Notes: generated by a model from the letters alone, not told the origin. 64,000 bases of DNA from Acidovorax delafieldii (GCA_002377855.1 DFQQ01000018.1:29152-93151); one strand, 5' to 3'; positions 27,637-37,474 are shown, numbered from the stretch's first letter. Numbers and translations: made by a program.

Positions 27637-27836
27637 GAACAAGCGCTTCATACGCGGCCTGCGCGCATCGAATGCTGCGCATTCGGCAGCACCGGCGCGC
27701 TGCAGTTGCTCGTTTTGGCGAAACAAGCACCTCATACGCGGCCTCCGCGCATCGAATGCTGCGCATTCGGCAGCGCTGGCGCGCTGCAGTTGCTCGTTTT
27801 GGCGAAACAAGCACCTCATACGCGGCCTCCGCGCAT
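27637..27836. repeat. 84-bp tandem repeat between ftsW and murG
   Basis: Two full 84-bp units (27637-27720 and 27721-27804) are followed by a 32-bp third unit that runs into the ftsW stop region. The units differ at only a few bases. Each contains the hairpin CGAATGC-TGC-GCATTCG. Beyond the partial unit the sequence turns back as an inverted repeat (AACAAGCACCTCAT against ATGAGGTGCTTGTT). The repeat therefore seems to have grown from the 3' end of ftsW. Confidence 0.9.
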
Positions 27837-29105
27837 GAGGTGCTTGTTTTCGTAATCCACGCGCAGCACGATGGCCAGGGCTACCAGGTTCATGAGGATG
27901 GCTGAACCGCCAAAGCTCATCAGCGGCAATGTCAGCCCTTTGGTAGGCAATGCGCCCAGGTTCACCCCCATGTTGATGAAGGCCTGAAAACCGATCCAGA
28001 TCGCCACGCCCTGCGCGACCAAGCCCGCAAATACACGGTCGAGGGCGATGGCCTGGCGGCCGATGTGCATGATGCGGCGCGTCATCCACAGGAACAGGAT
28101 GATGAGCACCACCACGCCCACCAGGCCGAACTCCTCGCCGATCACTGCCAGCAGGAAGTCGGTGTGGGCTTCGGGCAGCCAGTGCAGCTTCTCTACACTG
28201 CCTCCCAAGCCCACGCCGAAAATCTCTCCGCGCCCGATGGCAATGAGCGAGTGCGAGAGCTGGTAGCCCTTGCCCAGTGCGTGCTGCTCGCTGAACGGGT
28301 CGAGGTAGGCAAACACGCGCTCGCGGCGCCAGGGTGAGCTGGCGATCATCAAGGCGAAGGCGCCCACCAGAACGCCCGCAATCAGGAAGAACATGCGCGC
28401 ATTGACGCCGCCCAGAAACAAAATGCCCATGGCAATCACGGCCACCACCATGAAGGCGCCCATGTCGGGCTCAGCCAGCAACAAAACCCCCACCACCCCC
28501 ACTGCGGCGCCCATGGGCAAAACGGCACGGAAGAATCGCTCCTTCACCTCCATCTTGCGCACCATGTAGTCGGCTGCATAGATCAGCACGGCCAGCTTGG
28601 CCACCTCGGACGGCTGAAAGCCGATGGGGCCGAAGGACAGCCACCGGCGGGCACCGTTGACCACCTTGCCCACGCCAGGGATCAACACGGCAATGAGCAG
28701 CAGCAGCGAGCCCACGAAGAGCCAGGGAGCGATGCGTTCCCACAGCTTCATGGGTACCTGGAACGCAAGCAGAGCGGCCACGAATCCAAACACCAGGTAC
28801 ATCATGTGCCGCGTGAGGAAATGCGTGGGCGCGTAGTTGGCAAAGCGCGGGTTGTCGGGCAGCGCGATCGAGGCCGAATAGACCATCACCAAGCCCCAGG
28901 CCAACAAGGCCACAACCACCCACAGCAATGCCTGGTCAAACCCCAGCACGCTCGCAGGCGTGGTGGTGGACTGGCGGTATTCCGTGCCACCCACGCGCAC
29001 GGGAAGCACGTCGCCGGCCTTGCCCGACAGGCTGCCAAACCAGCCTGCGATGCGAGACATCCAGCCTGCACCGGAGTTGCCAGGGGTGTGGGCCGATGTG
29101 GACAT
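27816..29105 (-). CDS. ftsW: Septal peptidoglycan polymerase FtsW
   Basis: FtsW is the SEDS-family glycosyltransferase that polymerises septal glycan with FtsI. The protein is about 429 residues and polytopic, with NGARRWLSFGPIGFQPSE, a signature of the family, and TDFLLAVIGEEFG in the large periplasmic loop. The ATG at 29105 overlaps the murD stop as TGATG. A TTG one codon earlier would add one residue. The last codons (HLMRGGRV) lie in the repeat region. Confidence 0.96.
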   Translation of the reverse strand: MSTSAHTPGNSGAGWMSRIAGWFGSLSGKAGDVLPVRVGGTEYRQSTTTPASVLGFDQALLWVVVALLAWGLVMVYSASIALPDNPRFANYAPTHFLTRHMMYLVFGFVAALLAFQVPMKLWERIAPWLFVGSLLLLIAVLIPGVGKVVNGARRWLSFGPIGFQPSEVAKLAVLIYAADYMVRKMEVKERFFRAVLPMGAAVGVVGVLLLAEPDMGAFMVVAVIAMGILFLGGVNARMFFLIAGVLVGAFALMIASSPWRRERVFAYLDPFSEQHALGKGYQLSHSLIAIGRGEIFGVGLGGSVEKLHWLPEAHTDFLLAVIGEEFGLVGVVVLIILFLWMTRRIMHIGRQAIALDRVFAGLVAQGVAIWIGFQAFINMGVNLGALPTKGLTLPLMSFGGSAILMNLVALAIVLRVDYENKHLMRGGRV

Positions 29106-31252
29106 CAAGCGCCCTCCACAGACTGACCAGCGTCTTGCGCCAGCGTACGCACGGCGTCGCAGAAGACGTGCGCGCGGTGCTCGTAATCTTTGAACATGTC
29201 AAAGCTGGCGCAGGCGGGAGACATGAGCACGGCGTCGCCCGAATGGGCCCGCCGCGTGGCCAGCGCCACGGCCTCGGGCAAATCAGGCGCGTCGATCAAT
29301 GCAACGCCCGTGTCGGACAGGGCGCTGCGTATCAACAGGGCGTCGCGGCCGATCAGCACCACGGCGCGGGCATACCGTGCCACGGGCGTTGCCAGGGGCG
29401 AAAAATCCTGCCCCTTGCCTTCGCCGCCCAGGATCAGGACGATGCGGCGGTCCGCACCCAGGCCTGTCAACGCGGCCACCGTGGCGCCCACGTTGGTGCC
29501 CTTGCTGTCGTCAAAATATTCCACGCCATTGACCAGGGCCACGGGCTCCACCCGGTGCGGCTCCCCGCGGTATTCACGCAGGCCGTACAGCATGGGTGCC
29601 AGCGGGCACCCGGCGGCAGACGCCAGCGCGAGGGCGGCCAGTGCGTTGGTCGCGTTGTGCCGACCGCGTATGCGCAGGGCATCGGCAGGCATGAGGCGCT
29701 GGATGTGCAGTTCTTCCTCGGCCTCGCTGCGGCTGCGCTTGCGGGTTTCGTCGGCTTCCAGCGCGCGCACCAGCCAGGGCATGCCGCTGACGATTTCAAT
29801 TCCGAAGTCGCCCGGCCGGCGCGGCATGTCGGCACCGAACGTGATGTGCTCACGCTGCTGCGGCTTTTGGAGCTTCACCCGCACGGGCGGGGGCAGCATC
29901 TGCATCACCTCGGGGTCTTCACGGTTGAGCACCATCAAGCCCGTCTGGCCGAAGATGCGGGCCTTGGCCGCCGCGTAGGCGTTGATGTCGCCGTGCCAAT
30001 CCAGGTGGTCCTGCGTGATGTTCAGCACCGTGGCGGCCGTGGGTTCAAAGCCGTTCACGCCATCGAGCTGAAAGCTGGACAGCTCCAGCACCCAGGCCTC
30101 GGGCAGGGTGCTAGCGTCGATGTGGCCTGCCAGGGTGTCCAGCAGCGTGGGCCCAATGTTGCCCGCCACCGCGACGGTTTTTCCCCCGCGCCCCACCAGT
30201 TGCCCGGTGAGTGATGTCACCGTGGTTTTACCGTTGGTGCCGGTGATGGCCAGCACGCAAGGCGCATAACCGTGCTGGCTGCGCAGGTAGGCCAGCGCAG
30301 CGGCGTACAGCGTCAACTCGCTGCCCGTCGCCAGGCCAATGGCCTGAGCGGCCTGGAACACGGGTGCAAACGTGGCGGGGCTCAACCCTGGCGAGCGGTA
30401 CACGGCATGCAGCCCCTTGCCATCCACCAGCGATGCATCGAACGGCCCGCCAACAAATCGCACCTGAGGCAACTCTTGCTGCAAAAGCGCCAGTTGCGGC
30501 GGCGCCTCGCGCGTGTCGGCCACCGTGACCTGGGCACCGCAGCGCACACACCAGCGCGCCATGGCCAAGCCCGATGCGCCCAAGCCCAGCACCAGCACGT
30601 TTTGCCCCACCATCGGCGCCATGCCTTCGCCGGGGCGCCCCTGGGGCTCCACCTCGCAAGGGGGTTCCAGCGGCCTGTCAGAGGTGTCCTCGGCGGGGGT
30701 TGCGAGGGTTTCGGGCTCTTCCGCTGCGCGCACTTCGGCAAAAATCTGCGCCACAAAATCTGCTGCGGCCTTTGCAGCCGAAATGGTCGGCGCGACATAG
30801 TTGTCCAGAACGGTCGGAGCGGGCACTGGCGCCGCATCGGGCCCGCCCGGCTGCCGTGCAGGGCCGGCGCTATCCGGCGCCAAGCCTTCAGTCATCTGGC
30901 CGTGTGCCGCTGCTATCCCATCCAGGGCGAGCGCGTCTTCGCCCGGCTCGTGTGCAGGGGCTTGCAAGACCGCCGCAGCCGCATCCACCGGGGCATTCTC
31001 GGCAGCAAGGGTAGTTGCCGGTGCGGCACCGATGGCGAGACTCTCGTGCCCGCCCGCATGCGCCATGTCAGCCACCAGAGAGGGGATCCCCTGTACGGAA
31101 CCCTCCCCCGCGTGCTCGGGCGTCGCGGCTGCGCAGCGGTCGTTTTCGTCCACGGTGTGCACGGCAGGGGCATCCATCTGCGGCGCGGCTGGCGCAGCAG
31201 GTTCCGGCGCTTGGGCACCGGGAGGCAGGCGGGAGGGGTCCAGCGTGTTCAT
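29105..31252 (-). CDS. murD: MurD ligase with about 217-residue N-terminal extension
   Basis: MurD adds D-glutamate to UDP-MurNAc-L-Ala. The enzyme proper starts near residue 218 (NVLVLGLGASGLAMARWC) and has the P-loop GTNGKTTVTSLTG and the Mur motif SSFQLDGV. It ends normally with the ligase C-terminal domain (DSKGTNVGATVAAL). Before it lie about 217 residues rich in Ala, Pro, Glu and Gly, with no recognisable fold, against none in ordinary MurD. The ATG at 31252 overlaps the mraY stop as ATGA, so the extension is translated from a well-supported start. There is no membrane segment or signal peptide in it. Confidence 0.93.
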   Translation of the reverse strand: MNTLDPSRLPPGAQAPEPAAPAAPQMDAPAVHTVDENDRCAAATPEHAGEGSVQGIPSLVADMAHAGGHESLAIGAAPATTLAAENAPVDAAAAVLQAPAHEPGEDALALDGIAAAHGQMTEGLAPDSAGPARQPGGPDAAPVPAPTVLDNYVAPTISAAKAAADFVAQIFAEVRAAEEPETLATPAEDTSDRPLEPPCEVEPQGRPGEGMAPMVGQNVLVLGLGASGLAMARWCVRCGAQVTVADTREAPPQLALLQQELPQVRFVGGPFDASLVDGKGLHAVYRSPGLSPATFAPVFQAAQAIGLATGSELTLYAAALAYLRSQHGYAPCVLAITGTNGKTTVTSLTGQLVGRGGKTVAVAGNIGPTLLDTLAGHIDASTLPEAWVLELSSFQLDGVNGFEPTAATVLNITQDHLDWHGDINAYAAAKARIFGQTGLMVLNREDPEVMQMLPPPVRVKLQKPQQREHITFGADMPRRPGDFGIEIVSGMPWLVRALEADETRKRSRSEAEEELHIQRLMPADALRIRGRHNATNALAALALASAAGCPLAPMLYGLREYRGEPHRVEPVALVNGVEYFDDSKGTNVGATVAALTGLGADRRIVLILGGEGKGQDFSPLATPVARYARAVVLIGRDALLIRSALSDTGVALIDAPDLPEAVALATRRAHSGDAVLMSPACASFDMFKDYEHRAHVFCDAVRTLAQDAGQSVEGA

Positions 31253-32427
31253 CGCAACTTCAGCGTAGACAGGCCGATGAGGCACAGCAGCATGGTGATG
31301 ATCCAGAAGCGGATGACCACCTGCGTTTCCTTCCAGCCGCTCTTTTCAAAGTGGTGGTGCAGCGGAGCCATCTTGAGCAGGCGACGGCCTTCGCCGTAGC
31401 GCTTCTTCGTGTACTTGAACCAAGTCACCTGCAGCATCACCGACAGGGCCTCGACCACGAAGATGCCGCCCATGATGGCCAGCACGATTTCCTGGCGCAC
31501 GATGACGGCGATGGTGCCCAGCGCCCCGCCCAGGGCCAGCGCACCCACATCACCCATGAACACCTGGGCCGGGTGGGCGTTGAACCACAGGAAGGCCAAC
31601 CCTGCGCCTGCCATGGCCGCGCAGAAAATCATCAACTCGCCCGAGCCCGGAATGTGCGGAAAGAACAGGTATTTGGAATACACCGAGCTGCCGGTCACGT
31701 AGGCAAACACGCCCAGTGCCGAGCCCACCATCACCACCGGCATGATGGCCAGGCCATCGAGCCCGTCGGTCAGGTTGACCGCGTTGCTCGAACCCACGAT
31801 GACGAGGTAGGTCAGGATCACGAAACCCAGCACGCCCAGCGGGTAGCTGATTTCCTTGAAGAACGGCAGTTGCAACCCGGCCTTGGGCGGCAGGTCAAGC
31901 GAAAAGCCCGACTGCACCCAGCTTACAAACAGCTCCAGCACCTTGGCGTTGGAGCTTTCTGAAATGCTGAACGCCAGGTACAGCGCCGCCACCAGGCCAA
32001 TGACCGACTGCCAGAAGTACTTCTCGCGCGAGCGCATGCCTTCAGGGTCTTTGTTGACGACCTTGCGCCAGTCGTCCACCCAACCAATCCCGCCAAAGCC
32101 CATGGTGACGATGAGCACGATCCAGACGAAACGGTTGGACAGATCAAACCACAGCAAAGTCGAGATCGCGATCGACAGCAGGATCAACACCCCGCCCATG
32201 GTGGGCGTGCCGCTCTTGGACAAGTGCGACTGCATACCGTAACCGCGAATGGGCTGGCCGATCTTGAGCGCCGTGAGCACCCGGATCACCTTCGGGCCCG
32301 CCACGAGGCCAATCAGCAGCGCCGTCATCGCCGCCATCACCGCGCGAAAGGTGAGGTACTGAAAAACGCGGAAAAAGCCGAACTCGGGCGACAGCCCTTG
32401 CAGCCATTGCGACAGCATCAGCAGCAT
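31249..32427 (-). CDS. mraY: Phospho-MurNAc-pentapeptide translocase MraY
   Basis: MraY moves phospho-MurNAc-pentapeptide to undecaprenyl phosphate, making lipid I. The 392-residue polytopic protein has GTPTMGG, the Asp-rich WVDDWRK, NLTDGLDGLA, and the His motif PLHHHFEKSGW. A strong GGAGG lies before the ATG. It overlaps murD by four bases. Confidence 0.97.
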   Translation of the reverse strand: MLLMLSQWLQGLSPEFGFFRVFQYLTFRAVMAAMTALLIGLVAGPKVIRVLTALKIGQPIRGYGMQSHLSKSGTPTMGGVLILLSIAISTLLWFDLSNRFVWIVLIVTMGFGGIGWVDDWRKVVNKDPEGMRSREKYFWQSVIGLVAALYLAFSISESSNAKVLELFVSWVQSGFSLDLPPKAGLQLPFFKEISYPLGVLGFVILTYLVIVGSSNAVNLTDGLDGLAIMPVVMVGSALGVFAYVTGSSVYSKYLFFPHIPGSGELMIFCAAMAGAGLAFLWFNAHPAQVFMGDVGALALGGALGTIAVIVRQEIVLAIMGGIFVVEALSVMLQVTWFKYTKKRYGEGRRLLKMAPLHHHFEKSGWKETQVVIRFWIITMLLCLIGLSTLKLR

Positions 32428-32470
32428 GTGAAACCTCCCTGCACCGTGACCCGGTCCATTGCCTGTGTCA

Positions 32471-33886
32471 TCACTGCGCTCCCGCCATGCCAGCTGCAGC
32501 CGGCTCTTGTTGTTCTTGTGTGGTGGCTGCCATCGCCTCCACCACCTGCTCCATCTTCATGAACCGCGATCCCTTCACCAGCACGCTGCCCACCCGGGGC
32601 AGCACCTTGTCCACCGCTGCCAGCAGCGATGCCATGTCTTCAAAATGTTGCGCCGCAGGGCCACAGGCCGCCGCAGCGTGGGCCGACAGGGCACCCAGCG
32701 TGTAGACATGCGAAATGCCTGCACTGCGGGCATGCTCGCCGGCCTCGGTATGGAATGCGGGCCCTTCGTTGCCCACTTCGCCCATGTCACCTATCACCAG
32801 CAACTGGGGCGCGGGCAAGTCAGCCAGCACGTCGATCGCGGCGCGCATCGAATCGGGGTTGGCGTTGTAGCTGTCATCCACCACGGTGATGCTGCGCCCA
32901 CCATGGGTGATCTGCATGGCGCGCGAGCGTCCCTTGACGGGAACAAATGCTTCCAGCCCCTGCGCCACCGCATGCAGCGGTGCGCCTGCCGCCAACGCGC
33001 ATGCTGCGGCTGCCAAAGCGTTGACCACGTTGTGGCGGCCTGCAATGTGCACCCGGCAGTGCGCTGGCCCTGACGGGGTGGCCATGACCACACTCCAGGC
33101 ACCTTGCTCCCAGCGGGCCTGCGTGCACTGCACATCACCACCTTCACCAAAGGTGATGCAGCGGCGCCCGCCCGCCAATTGGCGCCACAGCGGTGTGTAA
33201 GTGTCTTGCGCAGGGAACACGGCCACCCCGTCGGCAGGCAGGGCGGCCAGCACGGAGCCGTTTTCTTCCGCCACCGCCTGCACGGTGTGCATGAACTCCA
33301 GGTGCTCGCGCTGGGCGTTGTTGACCAAAGCCACCGTGGGGCGGGCCATGGCGGCCAGCGTGGCAATTTCGCCGGGGTGGTTCATGCCCAGCTCGATCAC
33401 GGCAGCCTCATGTGCGGCCGTGAGGCGCAACAGCATCAACGGCACGCCGATGTCGTTGTTGAAGTTACCCTGCGTGGCAAAGGCGGCCTCGCCCTTCCAG
33501 GCGCGCAGGATGGACGCGATCATCTGCGTCACAGTGGTCTTGCCGTTGCTGCCGGTCACGCCGATCAGCGGCAAAGCAAACTGGGCGCGCCAGCCTGCAG
33601 CCAAGGCGCCCAACGCAGCCAGGCTGTCAGGTACTTCTATCCCAGGCAGCCCCCCCGCCGCCACGCCGCCGTGCGCCAGGGCCGCAGCAGCGCCGCAGGC
33701 CTGGGCTTGGGGCAGGAAGGAGTTGGCATCGAAACGCTCGCCCTTGAGCGCGACAAACAGGTCGCCGGCTTGCAAGGTGCGGGTGTCGGTGTGCACGCGG
33801 GCCAAGGGCGTGGCACCGTCGCCCACCAGTTGGGCGCTGGGGATGCGCTGGCGGACGAAGCCCAGGGCCTGTTGAAGGGTCATCAT
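32471..33886 (-). CDS. murF: UDP-MurNAc-tripeptide--D-Ala-D-Ala ligase MurF
   Basis: MurF adds the D-Ala-D-Ala dipeptide made by Ddl. The protein is about 471 residues, with the P-loop VTGSNGKTTVTQMIA, the Mur motif VIELGMNHPGEI and DDSYNANPDSM. I chose the ATG at 33886 because it overlaps the murE stop as ATGA; an ATG two codons upstream (33892) is also possible. mraY starts 43 bp downstream. Confidence 0.95.
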   Translation of the reverse strand: MMTLQQALGFVRQRIPSAQLVGDGATPLARVHTDTRTLQAGDLFVALKGERFDANSFLPQAQACGAAAALAHGGVAAGGLPGIEVPDSLAALGALAAGWRAQFALPLIGVTGSNGKTTVTQMIASILRAWKGEAAFATQGNFNNDIGVPLMLLRLTAAHEAAVIELGMNHPGEIATLAAMARPTVALVNNAQREHLEFMHTVQAVAEENGSVLAALPADGVAVFPAQDTYTPLWRQLAGGRRCITFGEGGDVQCTQARWEQGAWSVVMATPSGPAHCRVHIAGRHNVVNALAAAACALAAGAPLHAVAQGLEAFVPVKGRSRAMQITHGGRSITVVDDSYNANPDSMRAAIDVLADLPAPQLLVIGDMGEVGNEGPAFHTEAGEHARSAGISHVYTLGALSAHAAAACGPAAQHFEDMASLLAAVDKVLPRVGSVLVKGSRFMKMEQVVEAMAATTQEQQEPAAAGMAGAQ

Positions 33887-35409
33887 GCCCATGTGCTGCC
33901 TCCACGGGCCTGCAGCGCTGCACGCGCCTGGGCCATGTCTGAAAACGGACGGCGCACACCCGCCACCTCTTGGTAATCCTCGTGCCCCTTGCCTGCAATC
34001 AACACCACGTCGGCCGGATCGGCTTCCGCCAGAGCCAGGGCAATCGCCGCCGCGCGGTCAGGCTCCACCCGCACGGTCTCGCCAGCAATGGTGCCCTGCA
34101 AAATCTGGTGCAGGATGTGGGCGGGGTCTTCGCTGCGGGGGTTGTCGCTGGTGGCCACCACCCAGTCGGCATGGTGCTGGGCTGCGGCGCCCATCAGCGG
34201 GCGCTTGGTGGCATCACGGTCACCACCACAGCCGAACACGCACCACAGCTGCCCGCCGCGCTGTTGCGCCAAGGGGCGCAAAGCCTGCAAGGCTTTTTCG
34301 AGGGCATCGGGCGTGTGGGCGTAATCCACGGCCACCAGGGGTTGGCCCGGCAGTGCCAGTTGCTCCATGCGGCCAGGCACGGGGCTGAGCTGGGCGCATG
34401 CATGCACGGCAGCCGCCAACGACACCCCCAGGCTGCGCAGCGTGGCCACCACGCCCAGCAGGTTGAGCACGTTGTAATGCCCCACCACGCGGGATTGCAG
34501 CAGGTGCTGCTCCGCACCTTCCGCCACCAGCCACTGCAGCCCTTGTGCACCCGCAGCAATGTCGCGTGCGGTAATGCGGGCGGCGCCTGTGGCTGACACG
34601 CTCCACACATCCAGCGCCTCGGCACCGCTGCGCTGCAGCAGTTCGGTGTGCAACTGCGCACCGTGAGGGTCGTCGATGTTCACCACTGCAGTGCGCAAGC
34701 CGGGCCATTCGAACAACGCCCGCTTGGCCAGCCAGTAGTCGGCCATGGAGCCGTGGTAGTCCAGGTGGTCCTGCGTGAAGTTGGTGAACATACCCACGCG
34801 AATCTGGGTGCCGGCGAGGCGGTGCTCGGCCAAGCCAATCGATGACGCCTCGATCGCGCAAGCCGCCAAGCCTTGGTCGGCAAACTGGCGAAACGCGCGG
34901 TGCAGGCGCACGGGGTCGGGCGTGGTCATGCCGGTGGTGAGCAGCGACGGAGGAACCCCAACCCCCAAAGTACCCACTACCGCGCACCCAGAAAGCGCAT
35001 GTAGCTCATTTTTTGATAGCAAATTCAGGGCTTCAGCCAGCCACCAAGTGCTGCTGGTCTTGCCATTGGTGCCCGTCACGGCCAGCACCTGCAAGGCCTG
35101 GGAGGGGAAGGCAAACCAGTGGGATGCGATCTCGCCCGTGGCGGCCTTGAGCCCGCCAAACCTGGCAATAGGCGCGGCCATGGGAAAGACAAACTCTTCC
35201 ACGCCCTGGGCTTCGACCAAGCAGGCCACCGCACCGCGCTGAAGGGCATCGGCCACGTGGGCGCGACCATCGGTGGCAGCACCGGGCCAGGCAATGAAGC
35301 CATCGCCCGGCTGCACGTACCGGCTGTCCGTCTGTAAAGTGCCCGTGACGCGTGCACGCAACCACTCCACGGCGTCGGCCGTACCGTGCAACAAATGCGG
35401 CGCGGCCAT
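33883..35409 (-). CDS. murE: UDP-MurNAc-dipeptide--meso-diaminopimelate ligase MurE
   Basis: MurE adds the third residue of the peptide stem. The protein is about 508 residues with the P-loop VTGTNGKTSSTWW and the Mur motif EASSIGL. DNPR in TSDNPRSEDP is the motif for meso-diaminopimelate rather than lysine. Residues 130-141 (LLSKNELHALSG), between the P-loop helix and AVVGTLG, are encoded by the short dispersed element (34989-35023). The ATG overlaps the ftsI stop as TGATG; a GTG one codon earlier is possible. Confidence 0.96.
   Translation of the reverse strand: MAAPHLLHGTADAVEWLRARVTGTLQTDSRYVQPGDGFIAWPGAATDGRAHVADALQRGAVACLVEAQGVEEFVFPMAAPIARFGGLKAATGEIASHWFAFPSQALQVLAVTGTNGKTSSTWWLAEALNLLSKNELHALSGCAVVGTLGVGVPPSLLTTGMTTPDPVRLHRAFRQFADQGLAACAIEASSIGLAEHRLAGTQIRVGMFTNFTQDHLDYHGSMADYWLAKRALFEWPGLRTAVVNIDDPHGAQLHTELLQRSGAEALDVWSVSATGAARITARDIAAGAQGLQWLVAEGAEQHLLQSRVVGHYNVLNLLGVVATLRSLGVSLAAAVHACAQLSPVPGRMEQLALPGQPLVAVDYAHTPDALEKALQALRPLAQQRGGQLWCVFGCGGDRDATKRPLMGAAAQHHADWVVATSDNPRSEDPAHILHQILQGTIAGETVRVEPDRAAAIALALAEADPADVVLIAGKGHEDYQEVAGVRRPFSDMAQARAALQARGGSTWA
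34989..35023 (+). repeat. Short dispersed element inside murE
   Basis: The plus strand reads CCAGAAAGCGCATG, TAGCTCATTTTTTGA and TAGCAAA. It lies in frame inside the ATP-binding domain of MurE. Confidence 0.7.
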
Positions 35410-37154
35410 CACAACGATTCCTCCACCGGGTTGGCAACGATCTGGGGTTTGACGGCCATGTCGGGCTGCACGCCCATCATGCGCAGCGTCTGCTGCACCA
35501 CTTCGCTGAACACAGGGGCAGCCACCAAGCCCCCGTACACCTGCCCGGCGCTAGGCTCGTCCACCATCACGGCCACGATGATGCGGGGCTTGTCGATGGG
35601 TGCCATGCCGGTGAACCAGGCGCGGTATTTGCCCGCCGCATAGCTTTTGCCCACCTGCTTGCGGGCCGTGCCCGACTTGCCTCCAACGGAGTAACCCACG
35701 GTCTGCGCCTTCTGGCCCGTACCACCAGGGCCGGCGGCCATCTGCAGCATCTTGCGCACCTGGTCGGCCGTGCGCTCGGAAAACACCGGTACCCCCACGG
35801 CGGGCTCGTCGGTTTTGAGCAACGTGGCGGGGATCACGCGGCCGCCGTTGGCAAACACGGTGTATGAGCGTGCCATCTGGAACAAGCTGGCCGACAGGCC
35901 GTAGCCGTAGGACATGGTGGCCTGCTCCACGGGGCGCCAGGTTTTGTAGGGGCGCAGGCGCCCGCTGATCGCGCCAGGGAAACCGATTTGCGGCTTTTGC
36001 CCAAAGCCTGCGGCAGAGAAGGTTTCCCACATCTCCTTGGCCGGCATCTGCATGGCGAGCTTGGTGGTGCCCACATTGCTGGACTTCTGGATCACGCCCT
36101 CCACGGTGAGCAAGCCGTAGTTGTGCGTATCGGAAATGGTGGAGCCCGTGATGTTGATACGGCCAGGCGTCGTATCCACCGGGGTTTCCGGCTTGACGCG
36201 ACCCGATTCCAAGGCCAACCCAATGGTGAAGGGCTTCATGGTCGAGCCGGGCTCGAACACATCGGTGAGCGCACGGTTGCGCAACTGCTCTCCGGTCAGG
36301 TTCTGGCGCTTGTCGGGAACGTAGCTGGGGTAGTTGGCCAGGGCCAGCAGTTCGCCGGTGTGGGCATCCATCACCACCACACTGCCGGCCTTGGCCTTGT
36401 GAAGGGCGACCTGGTCGCGCAGCTTTTGGTAGGCAAAGAATTGCACCTTGCTGTCAATCGACAACTGCATGTCCTTGCCGTCGACCGGCGGAATGGTCTC
36501 GCCCACGCCTTCCACCACGCGGCCCAGGCGGTCCTTGATCACGCGGCGTGAGCCGGGCTTGCCAGCCAGCTGGCTGTTGAAGGCCAGCTCCATCCCTTCC
36601 TGTCCGCGGTCTTCCACGTTGGTAAAGCCCACGATGTGGGCCGCCGCTTCACCCTCGGGGTATTGGCGTTTGTATTCCTTGCGCTGGTAGATGCCCTTGA
36701 TGTCCAGCGCCGCAATCTGCTGCCCCACATCCCAATCGAGCTGGCGCTTGATCCAGACGAAGGTCTTGTCCTCGTCCGCCAGCTTGGCCTGCAGGTCTGC
36801 CAACGGCATGTCCATCAGCTTGGCCAGTTGCTTGAGCTTGGCTTTCACCTCGGGCTTGTCATGCTCCACGTCTTCGGGAATGGCCCAGATGCTGGCCGCT
36901 GGCACGCTGGAAGCCAGGATCAGCCCATTGCGGTCCAGAATCTTGCCGCGGTTGGCGGGCAGCTCCAGCGTGCGGGCAAAACGCACTTCGCCCTGGCGCT
37001 GAAAGAAATCATTACCGAACACCTGGACGTAAGCCGCGCGTGCGCCCAACCCGACAAAGCCGAGGCCAATCATGGCCACGATGAATTTGCTGCGCCACAC
37101 AGGCGTCTTGCTGGCCAGCAGCGGGCTGGAGGTGTACAGAACGCTGCGGCTCAT
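35409..37154 (-). CDS. ftsI: Septal transpeptidase FtsI (PBP3)
   Basis: FtsI cross-links septal peptidoglycan. The 581-residue class B PBP has an N-terminal membrane anchor (about residues 24-42), a dimerisation domain with RGKILDRNG, and the transpeptidase motifs STMK (catalytic Ser304), SSN (358-360) and KSGT (493-496). The start overlaps the ftsL stop as ATGA. Confidence 0.97.
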   Translation of the reverse strand: MSRSVLYTSSPLLASKTPVWRSKFIVAMIGLGFVGLGARAAYVQVFGNDFFQRQGEVRFARTLELPANRGKILDRNGLILASSVPAASIWAIPEDVEHDKPEVKAKLKQLAKLMDMPLADLQAKLADEDKTFVWIKRQLDWDVGQQIAALDIKGIYQRKEYKRQYPEGEAAAHIVGFTNVEDRGQEGMELAFNSQLAGKPGSRRVIKDRLGRVVEGVGETIPPVDGKDMQLSIDSKVQFFAYQKLRDQVALHKAKAGSVVVMDAHTGELLALANYPSYVPDKRQNLTGEQLRNRALTDVFEPGSTMKPFTIGLALESGRVKPETPVDTTPGRINITGSTISDTHNYGLLTVEGVIQKSSNVGTTKLAMQMPAKEMWETFSAAGFGQKPQIGFPGAISGRLRPYKTWRPVEQATMSYGYGLSASLFQMARSYTVFANGGRVIPATLLKTDEPAVGVPVFSERTADQVRKMLQMAAGPGGTGQKAQTVGYSVGGKSGTARKQVGKSYAAGKYRAWFTGMAPIDKPRIIVAVMVDEPSAGQVYGGLVAAPVFSEVVQQTLRMMGVQPDMAVKPQIVANPVEESL

Positions 37155-37474
37155 CGCGCTGCCTCCGCGGAAGCCGAGGAATCACCCTGACGGATGGCCC
37201 CGCTCGCCCCGGCCGGGTCACTCACATACTGCGTGATGGCGGGAGTGGCAGTGCGCATCTGCAACTGGGCGCGAGCGAGCTTTTCAACGCGCAAGGGCGT
37301 GGCCTGGGCGCGCTTCTCCACCTGCAGCCGCTGGTGCTCGGTGTCCAGGCGGCGCGCCTCGGCCACTGCGCGGTCCAGCTCAGTGAACAGGCGCCGCGAC
37401 TGGTACTGCGTGTGTACCAGGTACAGGGCGCTCACCAGCACCGCCAGCAGCAGCATGAGGTTCAGACGTGCCAT
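37151..37474 (-). CDS. ftsL: Cell division protein FtsL
   Basis: FtsL is a small bitopic divisome protein that pairs with FtsB. The 107-residue protein from the ATG at 37474 has a transmembrane helix (LNLMLLLAVLVSALYLVHTQ) and a leucine-zipper-like coiled coil. A ribosome site GGAGG is 5 bp upstream. About 100 bp separate it from rsmH. Confidence 0.93.
   Translation of the reverse strand: MARLNLMLLLAVLVSALYLVHTQYQSRRLFTELDRAVAEARRLDTEHQRLQVEKRAQATPLRVEKLARAQLQMRTATPAITQYVSDPAGASGAIRQGDSSASAEAAR

Noticed and set aside
27568..27814. N-terminal extension of murG through the 84-bp repeats
   Set aside because: The repeat keeps the frame open, but the glycine-rich loop and strong ribosome site place the start at 27568.
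27637..27836. CRISPR-like array
   Set aside because: Units are directly adjacent with no spacers, and only two full copies exist.
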